DNA of 64,000 bases from Stanieria cyanosphaera PCC 7437 (lineage in GTDB: Bacteria; Cyanobacteriota; Cyanobacteriia; Cyanobacteriales; Xenococcaceae): assembly GCF_000317575.1 (NCBI RefSeq), contig NC_019748.1:2810501-2874500 (forward strand). The letters are read 5' to 3'. Shown here in pieces: positions 7,432 through 17,272 of the stretch. The notes below the pieces were generated by a model. It was not told the origin of the DNA, did not search any database, and worked only from the letters and a program-made list of their open reading frames with translations. The translations under genes and the position numbers were made by a program. The stretch's first letter is position 1; each line of letters starts with the position of its first letter.

Positions 7432-8988
7432 TTATAAACAAAGTATTTTTTGTTCGCTTAAGGGCAAAGTCAGATAGAATGTGCTGCCTTGACCAAAATT
7501 ACTTTCGACCCAAATTTTGCCCCCATGATGCTCGATAATATGACGACAAATTGTTAATCCCAAACCAGTTCCACCTTTTTTGCGAGAGTCGGAGGCATCA
7601 ACTTGCTGAAAACGCTCAAAAATCGTTTGTAGTTTATCGGCAGGGATTCCTCTGCCTTGGTCTTGTACTTCAATTTGACAGAAATTGTTCAGTACTTTTG
7701 TTCTGAGCCAAATTTTGCTATTGGCATCGGAAAATTTGATCGCATTACTTAGAAGGTTAGTTAAAGTTTGAAGAATGCGGTCAGGATCTACAAATACTTC
7801 CACACTACAAGACTCTAATTCAAGTTGTACGTCTGCTCGGTCTGCCATAGTTTGCATGGTTTCTCTAGCTTGAGTCAAAAGAAGACTTAAATCGCAATAA
7901 GTCGGTTGCATAGTAATTTTGCCTGATTTCATCCGCTCTAAGTCTAAAATATCGTTAACCAAGCGGATTAATCGTTCAGTGTTATTTGTCGCAATACTAA
8001 GGACTTGTTGACCTTGCTCAGTTAGTGTTCCTAATTTACCTGAACTAAGAAGATCTAAAGCTCCCATCATTGAAGTCATAGGAGTGCGAAGTTCGTGACT
8101 AACTAGAGAAATAAATTCATTTTCCAGGCGTTTGCGTTCGGTAATATCGTTCATAATGCTGAGAGTACATTGTTTCCCAGCTAATTCAATAATTTCTACC
8201 GATAATAAGATTGTTTTGACTGTTCCCGACTTAGTTAAAAATTGAAATTCTTGATTACGAACAAAACCGTTTTGAAGAGACTTTTGAACAACTTGATTAT
8301 AAATTGCCGAGGCAGACTCCAAATTAATTTCTGTTATACTACGACCAATAATTTCTTCACGACTATAGCCACTCATTTGTAAAAAACTGGTATTAACCTC
8401 AAGAAAAAATCCTTCTGCTACAGTTGCCATCGCAATGGGATTAGGACAAGAACGAAAAGCTTTAGCAAAAGTTTCTTCGGCAGCAGCACGTTGAGCAATT
8501 TCTTGTTGTAGCTGTAAGTTTTGTTTTTGAAGTTGTTGTTGTAATTTACCAATAGTTAAGTGGGTATTAAGTCTAGCTAAAACTTCTTCAACTTGAAACG
8601 GTTTGGTGATGTAATCTACTCCGCCTGCTTGAAAGGCTTTAATTTTATCAAAAACATCTCCTAAAGCACTAATAAAAATTACAGGAATATCTTTAGTACG
8701 TTGATCTGCTTTGAGTTGATGACACACTTCATAACCATCCATTTGAGGCATCTTAACATCTAGCAAAATCAAATCAGGTGGTACTGCTTGCGCTCCCCTT
8801 ATTCCACTAGAACCTTTAGTCACACTACGAACTTTGTAGCCTTTTTCCGTCAACATTTGGGAAAGTAAAGCCAAATTTTCTGGAGTATCGTCGATCACTA
8901 AAATATCTGCTAAAGGACGAGCGGACTGTTTCAACATTGATTTTGATAGATCGATGGTTCTTAATCCTAGTTGTTCTTTTATCTTCAC
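7432..8988 (-). CDS. Hybrid sensor: receiver-PAS-histidine kinase
   Basis: 518 residues, with no membrane segment, so cytoplasmic. An N-terminal receiver domain occupies about 27-140 with phospho-acceptor D77 (LLDVKMPQMDG) and K129 (ITKPF). A Gln-rich coiled coil (about 145-172) leads to a PAS domain (about 175-285; SCPNPIAMATVAEGFFLEVN). The HisKA helix has H298 (SLVSHELRTP). The ATPase domain has N-box NLLSNAIKFS, DQGRGIP, the F-box region FERFQQVD, and GGTGLGLTI. The receiver-first order suggests an intermediate phosphorelay kinase activated by an upstream histidine kinase. No partner regulator is adjacent, so the target is unknown. Confidence 0.93.
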   Translation of the reverse strand: MKIKEQLGLRTIDLSKSMLKQSARPLADILVIDDTPENLALLSQMLTEKGYKVRSVTKGSSGIRGAQAVPPDLILLDVKMPQMDGYEVCHQLKADQRTKDIPVIFISALGDVFDKIKAFQAGGVDYITKPFQVEEVLARLNTHLTIGKLQQQLQKQNLQLQQEIAQRAAAEETFAKAFRSCPNPIAMATVAEGFFLEVNTSFLQMSGYSREEIIGRSITEINLESASAIYNQVVQKSLQNGFVRNQEFQFLTKSGTVKTILLSVEIIELAGKQCTLSIMNDITERKRLENEFISLVSHELRTPMTSMMGALDLLSSGKLGTLTEQGQQVLSIATNNTERLIRLVNDILDLERMKSGKITMQPTYCDLSLLLTQARETMQTMADRADVQLELESCSVEVFVDPDRILQTLTNLLSNAIKFSDANSKIWLRTKVLNNFCQIEVQDQGRGIPADKLQTIFERFQQVDASDSRKKGGTGLGLTICRHIIEHHGGKIWVESNFGQGSTFYLTLPLSEQKILCL

Positions 8989-9144
8989 AGATCTAACGCT
9001 TAAAGCTGGATAAATATTTTACTTTTAACAATAGATATATTTAACTGCTAGAGCGAGAAGAAATCGGGAGATTGATTAAGATACTACAATCAAAATCAGG
9101 ATTAATTTGTTTGTGCTGAGAGAAAAGGGTAGCTGATTTTTTTT

Positions 9145-9651
9145 CTATTCGTTATTGGTAGATAATTGTTTTTTTAAATCCGCTAAAGAAGCCCAACGAC
9201 TATCAATCCCAGAGCTAGCAACCGAAGGAGTTACTTCTGTTCCTTGGCAAGTTTTACCACAAAGCTGACGTAGAGGCATAGCTAAAGATAGTTGTTCGTA
9301 GAGCCAAGTTTCTGGTTCAAAATATCCGTCAGGAGATAAGGTTTCTGAAAGATCTTCAACTGCCACTTCTCTTTCTTGAGGAAAATCTTCAGATTGTTCT
9401 GCTTCTAACCAAATTAATTCGGAAGTATTAATCGAGATACGATGATTGTAGTGGTTAAGACAGCGATCGCAAACTAACGTTACAATAGTTTCTGCCTTAG
9501 CCACAACTTCTAAATAGTTCCCACCATGCTTAATCACCATTAATCCTCGTATCGGAGTAAGAGTATTTAAACCAGCAATTGATTCTTGGATGGTAACCTC
9601 TTCTTTACGCTCCGATAGTTTAAGTAAACGAGGGATATAAATAGCTTCCAT
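9145..9651 (-). CDS. DUF177/YceD family protein
   Basis: 168 residues. This family is linked in bacteria to 23S rRNA or ribosomal protein L32 supply and in plants to plastid 23S rRNA accumulation. The signature is visible: VVAKAETIVTLVCDRCLNHY (a CxxC metal-binding motif), then acidic stretches, and LSLAMPLRQLCGKTCQG (a second Cys pair). It follows the KhpB/Jag-like gene by 28 bases and is the last gene of the rpmH-rnpA-PH-yidC block. The family's known effect on rRNA fits this neighbourhood. Confidence 0.85.
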   Translation of the reverse strand: MEAIYIPRLLKLSERKEEVTIQESIAGLNTLTPIRGLMVIKHGGNYLEVVAKAETIVTLVCDRCLNHYNHRISINTSELIWLEAEQSEDFPQEREVAVEDLSETLSPDGYFEPETWLYEQLSLAMPLRQLCGKTCQGTEVTPSVASSGIDSRWASLADLKKQLSTNNE

Positions 9652-9679
9652 TACTTTATCTTGAGACTATTTCTGGATT

Positions 9680-10171
9680 TTATTCACGCAGTCGCACAAC
9701 TAAGCGTCGGTCTGGCTCTTGTCCACGGCTTTCGGTTTGAATATCTTCAGAATTCTGTAACAAACTGTGAATTTGTCGTCTTTCAGCAGAAGATAATTGA
9801 GTTAATTCTACTTCTTGCCCCGTGTTTCTAACTTGTTGTACTGCTTGTTCTGCTAAGGTTACTAGTTCTTGATATCGTTGAACTCGATAACCATCTATTT
9901 CTATGGTAACAGAACCTTGAAATTCCGATTCCGGACTAAGATTGAGTAAAGTATTAGCTAAATACTGAATTGCGTCAATATTTTCACCTTTATCACCAAT
10001 CAATAACTGAGTTTGCTGTTCAGTTAAATTAGTGGTTTCAATCGCTAACCAACAAGAATCGGTTTCGGCGGGTACTCGCTCAAGTAATTCTGGACTGACG
10101 GAAGTAGGAAACCCCATCAATTCCAGAAGTGTTTCTAACCATTCTTGCCCTTGTTGGACTTGTTGTTCCAT
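9680..10171 (-). CDS. Jag/KhpB-like single-stranded nucleic acid binding R3H protein
   Basis: 163 residues. The N-terminal part (about 1-50) is a short Jag-like lead-in. A KH-II-type domain at about 50-105 carries LIGDKGENIDAIQYLANTLLN, and a C-terminal R3H domain has SAERRQIHSLLQN and ESRGQEPDRRLVVRL. Jag/KhpB proteins bind RNA and sit next to yidC in many bacteria, as here (8-base gap). The role in cyanobacteria is not defined. Confidence 0.9.
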   Translation of the reverse strand: MEQQVQQGQEWLETLLELMGFPTSVSPELLERVPAETDSCWLAIETTNLTEQQTQLLIGDKGENIDAIQYLANTLLNLSPESEFQGSVTIEIDGYRVQRYQELVTLAEQAVQQVRNTGQEVELTQLSSAERRQIHSLLQNSEDIQTESRGQEPDRRLVVRLRE

Positions 10172-10179
10172 ATTACTTT

Positions 10180-11331
10180 CTAGCCAGAGGTTTTCTCTTT
10201 TTTCTTAGAACGTTTACGTTCAAAAGGAAGGGTTTCTCTTGATTGCTCTGCTTTTTCCTGTTGCTCAACGATTTTTTGTAAGTTTTCAGGTAAAGGTTCT
10301 CGCATCAAAAACCAAGTTTGACCGGTTTGGAACAGATTGGCAACCAAAATATACATTAATACCCCTGCTGGTAGAGGGAAAAACAGAAACATCCCACTAA
10401 AAATGATGGGCATCAGTTGGTTAACTGCTTGTTGTTGGTCGGCATTAGAGCCTTTATTTTGTTGTCCACCAGTCAGTTGTTGGTTAACGTAAATGCTGAC
10501 ACCAAAGAGTAAAACCATTGCTAAAATATCAAAATTGATCTTACCTTCTGAATCGGTTACACCAACTTGACCTAGAGCTTTAATAAATAAGAAACCTTTA
10601 TCCGCAGCAATTCCTGGGATAGTTCCTTGAATGGTTGCATCTCCTGGTTCTAAAGCTTCAATAGTGCCATCGTCATTAATTTTTACTCTTTCCGAGCCTT
10701 TCGTTACTTCCCAATGAGGCTGTAAATTATATTCTGCATTTTCTGAAATTAAATTTTGGAAAGGTTTTCCTTCAACTGTTTGAAAATCTACTTTAGTTTT
10801 TTCTCCCACTACCAACTTATTACCTGCTGGTAATAAAGCTGCTACTTTGTAATGAACCCCATCTTCGATATAAATATTTTGAGGTTTAGTAACAAAAGCT
10901 TGTGGTTGAATTCGTTCGATTTGTTCTTGAGGAAAAACTTGTAAATCTACAGTGTAATTAATATTACTAAAGGGCGATCCTCTTAAAGTAGCAAACAAAG
11001 CAAATAAAATAGGCATCTGCAAAAGCAAAGGCAAACAACCAGCTAAAGGGTTGCCAAACTCCTGCATCAGTTTCCCCATTTCTTCTTGTTGCTTAGCAGG
11101 ATCGTTTTTATAACGTTTTTGAATTTCTTCCTGTCTTTCTTTCATTAAAGGCTGAACAATTTTCATTTTTCGCATATTGCGAATTTGTCCAGCACTAAGA
11201 GGAAACACAGCAAAACGAACTACTAAGGTCAGTGCAATAATTGCAAAACCATAACTAGGCACAATCCCATAGAAAAAATCTAGGATTGGCAACATAATAT
11301 TGTTGGAAATAAAACCGATACCAAAATCCAT
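10180..11331 (-). CDS. yidC: Membrane protein insertase YidC/Oxa1/Alb3
   Basis: 383 residues. It inserts proteins into the plasma and thylakoid membranes, with or without SecYEG. The core has five expected helices. The first is at 15-40 ([22 protein letters not shown]), followed by the conserved hydrophilic groove region [14 protein letters not shown] with its Arg. Then come [19 protein letters not shown] and, near the end, [28 protein letters not shown]. An insert of about 100 residues (about 160-255) is predicted on the lumenal/periplasmic side and resembles a bacterial Ig-like (BIG2) fold, ending [21 protein letters not shown]. The basic tail ([13 protein letters not shown]) suits ribosome contact. 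It sits in the rpmH-rnpA-PH-yidC-jag order. Confidence 0.95.
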   Translation of the reverse strand: MDFGIGFISNNIMLPILDFFYGIVPSYGFAIIALTLVVRFAVFPLSAGQIRNMRKMKIVQPLMKERQEEIQKRYKNDPAKQQEEMGKLMQEFGNPLAGCLPLLLQMPILFALFATLRGSPFSNINYTVDLQVFPQEQIERIQPQAFVTKPQNIYIEDGVHYKVAALLPAGNKLVVGEKTKVDFQTVEGKPFQNLISENAEYNLQPHWEVTKGSERVKINDDGTIEALEPGDATIQGTIPGIAADKGFLFIKALGQVGVTDSEGKINFDILAMVLLFGVSIYVNQQLTGGQQNKGSNADQQQAVNQLMPIIFSGMFLFFPLPAGVLMYILVANLFQTGQTWFLMREPLPENLQKIVEQQEKAEQSRETLPFERKRSKKKEKTSG

Positions 11332-11422
11332 TATTCAACAAGTCCAGCCTGTGGGCGGTAGTTTTTTCTCAGTCTAGTGTACTCGATCGCGTTCGTAATT
11401 ATTCTTTACAGATCGAATTTAA

Positions 11423-11815
11423 TTAGCCAGCAATTGATTCAACTGATTTCCCAGTTTTCGCTGCTGCTTTTTCGGCAATGTAATTAGAGATTTCTCGAAA
11501 ATTAGGCATTGCTCGCAATTCCAAGCGACTTTTATCTTTCAGGGTAACGACTAAATCGCCCCATAATCCAATTCCTCTGGGAACTTTAACAACTTTAACT
11601 ATTTCTGAATAAATAATATCGGTGCGATCGCGCCCCATCCAACCACCAGTCACAGAAATACGGCGATCGGTAATTCGGTAACGCAACCACAGCGCACGCA
11701 CAATTGCTCCTACAGTTAAAGGAATACAAATAACAGTAAACGCTAGCAAAATATTGATAATTAAATCGCCAATATGAGGACCGCCTTCATAATAAACTTC
11801 TTCTTTAATACCCAT
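11423..11815 (-). CDS. Membrane-associated bacterial PH domain protein
   Basis: 130 residues. There is one or two N-terminal membrane helices (about 17-45, [24 protein letters not shown]), then a bacterial PH-like domain (about 47-118; [47 protein letters not shown] split over strands). It lies between rnpA and yidC, overlapping rnpA by 11 bases, so it is translationally coupled. This gene is a constant member of this cyanobacterial block, but its function is unknown. Confidence 0.88.
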   Translation of the reverse strand: MGIKEEVYYEGGPHIGDLIINILLAFTVICIPLTVGAIVRALWLRYRITDRRISVTGGWMGRDRTDIIYSEIVKVVKVPRGIGLWGDLVVTLKDKSRLELRAMPNFREISNYIAEKAAAKTGKSVESIAG

Positions 11816-12176
11816 TGATTATTTCTGCTTCTATTAATAACTGCTTTAATTCTCGCAAAAAATGTTCATATTTGCATTCGCTTGCTTTCGGTTTAACTAC
11901 AATCACAATTTTCCATCCTCCAGGAAGGTAAGGAAGTAGCTCTCGAAAAACTGCACGAATTTGTCGCTTGATGCGATTGCGGATCACTGCTTTTTTACTA
12001 ACTTTTTGACTAATAGAAATACCTATACGAGTTGGCTCAGTAACTAAAGAGTCATTGATCGAAACTTCTAATAATGCCCTTAAAATTAAGTAGCGGCTAT
12101 GACGGCGGATTCCCTGTTCGTAAACAGCGACAAAATCACGCCGATGTTTTAGCCGATTGGCTTTTGGTAATCCCAC
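11805..12176 (-). CDS. rnpA: Ribonuclease P protein component
   Basis: 123 residues. The basic protein helps the RNase P RNA bind pre-tRNA and trim the 5' leader. Family marks are the N-terminal [14 protein letters not shown], then [30 protein letters not shown], which contains the RNR-type motif ([12 protein letters not shown]), and IVIVVKPKA. It starts 31 bases downstream of rpmH and overlaps the PH protein gene. The RNA subunit gene (rnpB) is not in the window. Confidence 0.96.
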   Translation of the reverse strand: MGLPKANRLKHRRDFVAVYEQGIRRHSRYLILRALLEVSINDSLVTEPTRIGISISQKVSKKAVIRNRIKRQIRAVFRELLPYLPGGWKIVIVVKPKASECKYEHFLRELKQLLIEAEIINGY

Positions 12177-12207
12177 ATTTCACGCTAATTGCCACAAAGT
12201 TTGTTGA

Positions 12208-12345
12208 TTATACAGTTAGGCGGTGACGTCCTCTTTTACGACGAGCTTGAACCACTTTTCGTCCGTTACTAGTCCGCATCCGAGCGCGAAAACCTGAAGT
12301 TCTTTTTTGTTTGCGATTAGTTCCGCCTAGGGTACGTTGAGTCAC
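12208..12345 (-). CDS. rpmH: 50S ribosomal protein L34
   Basis: 45 residues, GTG start at 12345 preceded by GGAGG at a normal distance. The protein reads [22 protein letters not shown], with the second half [21 protein letters not shown] (shown in pieces), which is the canonical L34. It is the first gene of the leftward rpmH-rnpA-PH-yidC-jag-DUF177 block. Confidence 0.97.
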   Translation of the reverse strand: MTQRTLGGTNRKQKRTSGFRARMRTSNGRKVVQARRKRGRHRLTV

Positions 12346-12499
12346 TGATGATTACCTCCTTCTTAAATTGATTCATCAATAAAAAGTCACAATCTCTAAT
12401 TGTACAACATTCAAATAGTCAACAGTAAAAATACTTCGTAGAATTGCTTTTACAGTTTGATTGAGGCACAAAACAATTGCCCTACACTGAATAACTACG

Positions 12500-13048
12500 T
12501 TAAGGATTGATGCTCAAAATCCAAGTGCCTAAGTGTTGACGAATTGGTAAATCTGAAGCTGGTAAAATTTGACATTGAAAATAAAAAGTACCGCCAAAAC
12601 GAGGATTTTTTACATTAGAAAAGACAATTTCTACCTTATTACTCTCTTTGAGAGGTTGTTCAAGATCAATTTCGATCAGATAACTTTCTTGATCCCAAAT
12701 CACTTCTCTAATGGGAAGAGGTTCGCCTTTAACTCTGACTTCAATTTTATCGGTATCAAATTTTCCTTTATAGTAGTCAGGGTAAGAAATAAAAAACTTA
12801 GATACACCTTGCATCAATTTCTTACCAGGAACACGCAAACGATAACGGTCAAAAGAACCAGCATTACCGCCAAAATCCAAATGATAATCTAAAATATTTT
12901 CTCGTTCTACTCCGCTAAAAATAGTTAAACCAGAGTTACCTTGAGCATAAGTAATCATGGGTAAAAAACTGAAAGAGCAACTCACAAGAGCTACAGTAGT
13001 TAACAAACTTCGATAAGTTAATCTTTTAAAAATCATAAAATTGTCCAA
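12500..13048 (-). CDS. DUF2808 secreted protein
   Basis: 182 residues. A signal peptide at about 1-36 ends near YAQG. The DUF2808 domain follows: LDYHLDFGGNAGSFDRYRLRVPGKK, GVSKFFISYPDYYKGKFD, and IEVRVKGEPLPIREVIWDQES. The family is nearly confined to cyanobacteria and has no established function; a beta-rich envelope protein is likely. It lies 170 bases downstream of the cellulose-synthase-like gene on the same strand, so shared transcription is possible but not shown. Confidence 0.88.
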   Translation of the reverse strand: MDNFMIFKRLTYRSLLTTVALVSCSFSFLPMITYAQGNSGLTIFSGVERENILDYHLDFGGNAGSFDRYRLRVPGKKLMQGVSKFFISYPDYYKGKFDTDKIEVRVKGEPLPIREVIWDQESYLIEIDLEQPLKESNKVEIVFSNVKNPRFGGTFYFQCQILPASDLPIRQHLGTWILSINP

Positions 13049-13218
13049 AAATTGTAATTTGGTAATTGTTTAACTTTACTATTTTATTGAATGTAGCAAA
13101 GTTAGCAAATCTAAAGACGTAGACTACCAAGAAAAGTGTCACTCACAATAATTGATTGATCAGTTTTTCCAAAAAAATCGCTTAAATTAATATTAGGCGA
13201 TTAGTTAGGTAATTGAAA

Positions 13219-15462
13219 TTAGATTAATTTATTTTGATAGTAGGCAATCGCCTGTTTATGACGTAATAACGTGAGGGGTCTTAATAAAACTTTTATCATA
13301 ATTAGTAAAGATTTAATTTCTCCTGGACTATTTTTTCTGCGCCATTGTCCAGGACGACAATACAATATTTCAATTAAACTTTTCTGTTGAGCCAAACTAA
13401 GATTTTTAAATTTAATTCTAATTCTGTTTGTTCTCTCTTGAACATAACTATGGGTAATATAACCGTTAACTTGTAATCCTTCTTCGATTAAAGTTAAATT
13501 GATTTGTGTTGGTAATTCGGTGTTTGTTGCTAAAGTTATTTCTGCACCTTCTTCCGATAATTTGTTAGTAACTCCATTGTAAATACAGTCGTTATCAACA
13601 GTAAGGATAACGGGTTTCTTTAAAGAAAACCATTCGTAAAAGCTAGGTTTAGGAATGTCGAGTAAAGTCAATAAAGCAACACTAAGAGTTATTAAATTAT
13701 AAAAACTCCACCATAAACCAAGATTTAAAGCAGATTGAGTTGAAGAATTTAAGACAGCTAGAACAAAACTAATTCCAGTAATAATTAATAATCCTACTAA
13801 AGGTAAAGCTAAAGTCCAATTAAAATAAAAGCGGTCTGAAGCTAATCCTTTGGGAGTAACTTTAAATCCTTTAGCAAAAGGACTTAGAATAATTTTAACT
13901 ACAGTAATAGCTGTAGGAAAACACTGGACTAAAGAATATAAATCAGCCAAAATTGCTGAACGAGATCTGTGATTAAGCCAAGCAAAAACTGAAAGCTGAA
14001 TAATATAGTAAGGCAGAAAAATATAAACTAATTCTCTTAAACTAAACTCAATTGGATTGATACCAAAGAAAATATAGATAATAGGGACAAATAGAAAAAA
14101 GAAACGAGGGATAGGAGTAAACCAGTGTAGTAAGCCTTCTAAATGACCTAATCTTTGCCAGAAATTTAATCCTGGAATAGTTAGGGGATTGGATTCGATA
14201 AAAAATGCTTGCAAAGTACCTCTAGCCCAGCGCAATCTTTGATCGATATGAGCCGAAATGTTTTCTGCTGCTAAACCTGCACTTAATTTTTCATCTAAAT
14301 AAACCAATTCATAACCTTTGGCAGCTAAACGAATCCCTGTAAAGTAGTCTTCACTAACTGAGTTGGTTACAAAATAACCAATCTCTTCCAATGCACTACG
14401 ACGAACGATGAAAGAAGTTCCTGCACAAACTACACTACCTACACCATCTTTGATTGGTTCGACTTGACGATAAAATACTTCTTCTTCAGGATTTAAAACA
14501 TCTTCTAAGCCTAAATTTCTGGCAATGGGATCGCAATTATAAAAACTTTGGGGAGTTTGAACTAAAGCAATTTTTTGATTTTGAAAAAAGCCAACGGTGC
14601 GTTTTAAGAAATTAGCAGTAGGAATAAAATCAGCGTCAAACACTACAACTAATTCACTATGAGTTTGGGCAAGGGCATGATTCAAATTTCCTGCTTTAGC
14701 ATGAGAATTATCAGGTCTAGTGATGTAGTGACAACCTAATTGCTGTGCTAATTGTTTGATTTCAGTTCTTTTAGTATCGTCTAGGAGATAAATTTGTTTG
14801 TGGGGATAATCTAAAGCCTGACACCCAACGATAGTTCGTTTCAAGATAAAATCGGGTTCGTTGTAAGTAGGAATTAAAATATCTACGGAGGGAGCATAAC
14901 TACCTTGTTCAACTGCTTCACTGTATCGATTTGCTTCACGATGGCGATTTTTGACTGAGAACATCAAAAGTAGTTGAATAATTGCTCCTGATATAGTTAA
15001 TAATTCCATCAATAGCAATAACAGACTAAAAGTTCCATTAACAGGATCTGCAAGATTGAGGGTAGATAAAACTCGCCATAATAAATAGCGAACTAATAAG
15101 ATCAATAAAATTGAGACAACTATTCGGCGTGACCAAGTTTGAGGTGTAGGAGACACTCTCATAATTCCTTGCGCCAAAAAAAACAGTACCAGTGTCGGTA
15201 CTAGAAGATAATATTTATTTCCTAACTGCGGTGGTATCAACCAACTTGGAGGATTTTCCTGAATTAGCTGCAAACTAGCAAACAATTCGGTGATGTGACT
15301 ATTACCGAATAACCAAGAAAGAGAAATTGCTGCAAAACAACCAATCATAACAAGTATAACTAAGGTCGCTTGATGTAAGCGGAAGCCTGAGTTACGAGTT
15401 ACAAAGAGAGGAAAATTCTCTCTAGACGATGATACTGGTTTAACTGTTTGCATAAAGTTCAA
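13219..15462 (-). CDS. Cellulose synthase-like glycosyltransferase (BcsA-type) with degenerate PilZ
   Basis: 747 residues, membrane-bound family 2 processive glycosyltransferase. There are N-terminal helices at about 30-55, 85-100, 113-130 and 145-170. The catalytic domain has D228/D229 (LLDDTKR), DAD at 276-278, SED at 370-372, and QRLRW at 408-412. Further helices form the export channel at about 430-610. A C-terminal PilZ-like domain (about 620-720) lacks the RxxxR motif; in place of (D/N)xSxxG it reads KLSEEG. Regulation by cyclic di-GMP is therefore doubtful. Likely product is a beta-glucan such as cellulose (inference from family). No bcsB, bcsC or cellulase gene is nearby. Confidence 0.88.
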   Translation of the reverse strand: MNFMQTVKPVSSSRENFPLFVTRNSGFRLHQATLVILVMIGCFAAISLSWLFGNSHITELFASLQLIQENPPSWLIPPQLGNKYYLLVPTLVLFFLAQGIMRVSPTPQTWSRRIVVSILLILLVRYLLWRVLSTLNLADPVNGTFSLLLLLMELLTISGAIIQLLLMFSVKNRHREANRYSEAVEQGSYAPSVDILIPTYNEPDFILKRTIVGCQALDYPHKQIYLLDDTKRTEIKQLAQQLGCHYITRPDNSHAKAGNLNHALAQTHSELVVVFDADFIPTANFLKRTVGFFQNQKIALVQTPQSFYNCDPIARNLGLEDVLNPEEEVFYRQVEPIKDGVGSVVCAGTSFIVRRSALEEIGYFVTNSVSEDYFTGIRLAAKGYELVYLDEKLSAGLAAENISAHIDQRLRWARGTLQAFFIESNPLTIPGLNFWQRLGHLEGLLHWFTPIPRFFFLFVPIIYIFFGINPIEFSLRELVYIFLPYYIIQLSVFAWLNHRSRSAILADLYSLVQCFPTAITVVKIILSPFAKGFKVTPKGLASDRFYFNWTLALPLVGLLIITGISFVLAVLNSSTQSALNLGLWWSFYNLITLSVALLTLLDIPKPSFYEWFSLKKPVILTVDNDCIYNGVTNKLSEEGAEITLATNTELPTQINLTLIEEGLQVNGYITHSYVQERTNRIRIKFKNLSLAQQKSLIEILYCRPGQWRRKNSPGEIKSLLIMIKVLLRPLTLLRHKQAIAYYQNKLI

Positions 15463-16007
15463 TTTATAGTTAGGCTCTTAAAAATAAACTTACAAAGTAT
15501 CTGTAAATTTCTTGTAAAAAGACAAATTTAATTTTCAAAAAAAATCAATGCTCTTTGGTTGTGCTTTACATAATTTAACTAATATTTTTACTTTTGTAAG
15601 CACCTTATGTTTTCAGGCTAGGCATCGATAATCTATGGCTATTTTGTAAAGATTTAGATTAGCAACAGCTTATATCTATTAGGAAGAAATATTTTGATTG
15701 TTTAAAATCTCAATTGAAATAATTGACATCAAAGCGGTGACGGATAAAGTTTAATAAAAGTTCCCTACTTCTGATCTAAATGATAAATCGTAACTTAAAT
15801 AACTTATCTAATATTTATCTTTGTTGAGGTAAAGAACATTTTTGACTAGAAAATCATTGCTGCTAAAATTCAAATCTATTGTTGTTAAAAGTAAATTAAA
15901 TTACTATCTCAGAAAAATTTTTAGTAAAGTCGAGATGTTGTGACTGCAACATAAAGCAAGATTGCATTAGGCTTAAAATTAATTGGTAATCTTCCTCTTC
16001 TATAGTT
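15463..16007. other. Divergent promoter region
   Basis: 545 AT-rich bases between the cellulose-synthase-like gene (left) and the FemAB-like gene (right). It must contain both promoters. I see no open frame, repeat or clear operator. Confidence 0.4.
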
Positions 16008-17201
16008 ATGGTTGAACAAATCAAACCGAAATACTCTGTTGCTTGGCTTTCAAATTTGGCGGAAATTCCTCAAGCGGAATGGGATGCTTTAGCTCTACCT
16101 CTTAATACACCTTTTTTGGAATGGGCGTGGATCAATAATCTCGAAACTTCTGGTAGTGCTATTGCTCGCACGGGATGGCAATCTTGTCACTTGACTGTGT
16201 GGCGAGAGAGAAACTTAATTGCTGCTGCACCTTTTTATATTAAAAGCCATAGTTACGGGGAATTTGTTTTCGATCATCAATGGGCTGATTTATCTTATCG
16301 TTTGGGAGTTGAATATTATCCTAAGTTGGTAGGGATGACTCCTTTTACTCCTGCAACTGGATACAGATTTTTAATTGCGCCTGAAGAGAATGAAGAAGAA
16401 CTAACTGAATTAATGGTAGCAGCAATCGATCATTTTTGCGATCGCAATCGAATTTCTAGTTGTAATTTTCTGTTTGTCGATCCTGACTGGCGAGCATTAA
16501 TGGAAAATTTCGGTTTTAGTAGTTGGTTACATCATAGTTATATTTGGGGCAATCAAAATTTTAATAGTTTTGATGATTATCTTCAGATGTTTAATGCCAA
16601 TCAGCGTCGCAATATTAAACGAGAAAGAAAAGCGGTAGTCAATGCTGGATTAGAGATGAGAGTATTGGCAGGAGAAGAGATTCCTCATTATTTATATCCT
16701 TTAATTTATCGTTTTTATAGTAATACTTGCGATAAATTTTATTGGGGAAGTAAATATCTCACTCGGAAATTTTTTGAACAACTTTATCCTAATTATAGCG
16801 ATCGCATTGTCCTAGTTGCAGCTTATCAAGAAGGCGGTGATAAAAAACCGGTAGGAATGTCTTTTTGTCTAACTAAAGGCAACAATTTGTATGGTCGTTA
16901 TTGGGGTTGTTTTGAGGAATATAATTGTTTACATTTTGAGGCTTGTTATTACAAACCTATTGAATGGGCGATTAATAATGGTATTACCATGTTCGATCCT
17001 GGTGCGGGAGGAAGTCATAAGAAAAGAAGAGGTTTTCCTGCTACTCCTAATTATAGTTTGCACCGCTTTTATAATCGCAGGATGAATCAAATTTTGCGTA
17101 ATTATATTGATGAGATTAATCAAATGGAACAGGAAGAAATAGATGCGATTAATCATGAGTTACCTTTCAGTAAAAGAGAAATAAATTTTGATTTTGAGTA
17201 A
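16008..17201 (+). CDS. FemAB/GNAT-like acyltransferase family protein (COG3146-like)
   Basis: 397 residues. It belongs to the peptidoglycan-biosynthesis-associated N-acyltransferase group (DUF482/COG3146). Visible blocks are TPFLEWAWINNLETSGS, GWQSCHLTVWRERNLIAAAPFYIK, the central NANQRRNIKRERKAV, FYSNTCDKFYWGSKYLT, and the C-terminal GAGGSHKKRRGF. Such proteins combine two GNAT folds as in FemX, but substrates are unknown. It stands alone between a divergent promoter and the DUF4336 gene. Confidence 0.85.
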   Translation: MVEQIKPKYSVAWLSNLAEIPQAEWDALALPLNTPFLEWAWINNLETSGSAIARTGWQSCHLTVWRERNLIAAAPFYIKSHSYGEFVFDHQWADLSYRLGVEYYPKLVGMTPFTPATGYRFLIAPEENEEELTELMVAAIDHFCDRNRISSCNFLFVDPDWRALMENFGFSSWLHHSYIWGNQNFNSFDDYLQMFNANQRRNIKRERKAVVNAGLEMRVLAGEEIPHYLYPLIYRFYSNTCDKFYWGSKYLTRKFFEQLYPNYSDRIVLVAAYQEGGDKKPVGMSFCLTKGNNLYGRYWGCFEEYNCLHFEACYYKPIEWAINNGITMFDPGAGGSHKKRRGFPATPNYSLHRFYNRRMNQILRNYIDEINQMEQEEIDAINHELPFSKREINFDFE

Positions 17202-17272
17202 CAAGATGTCTTACTTACTACCATTTAAAAATATTTTTTTATGTTTTTTATATAGTTAGTAATTAAAAAATA

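Noticed and set aside
12569-12892. 107-codon + strand frame opposite the DUF2808 gene
   Set aside because: It is antisense to a clear family member and its composition mirrors that gene.
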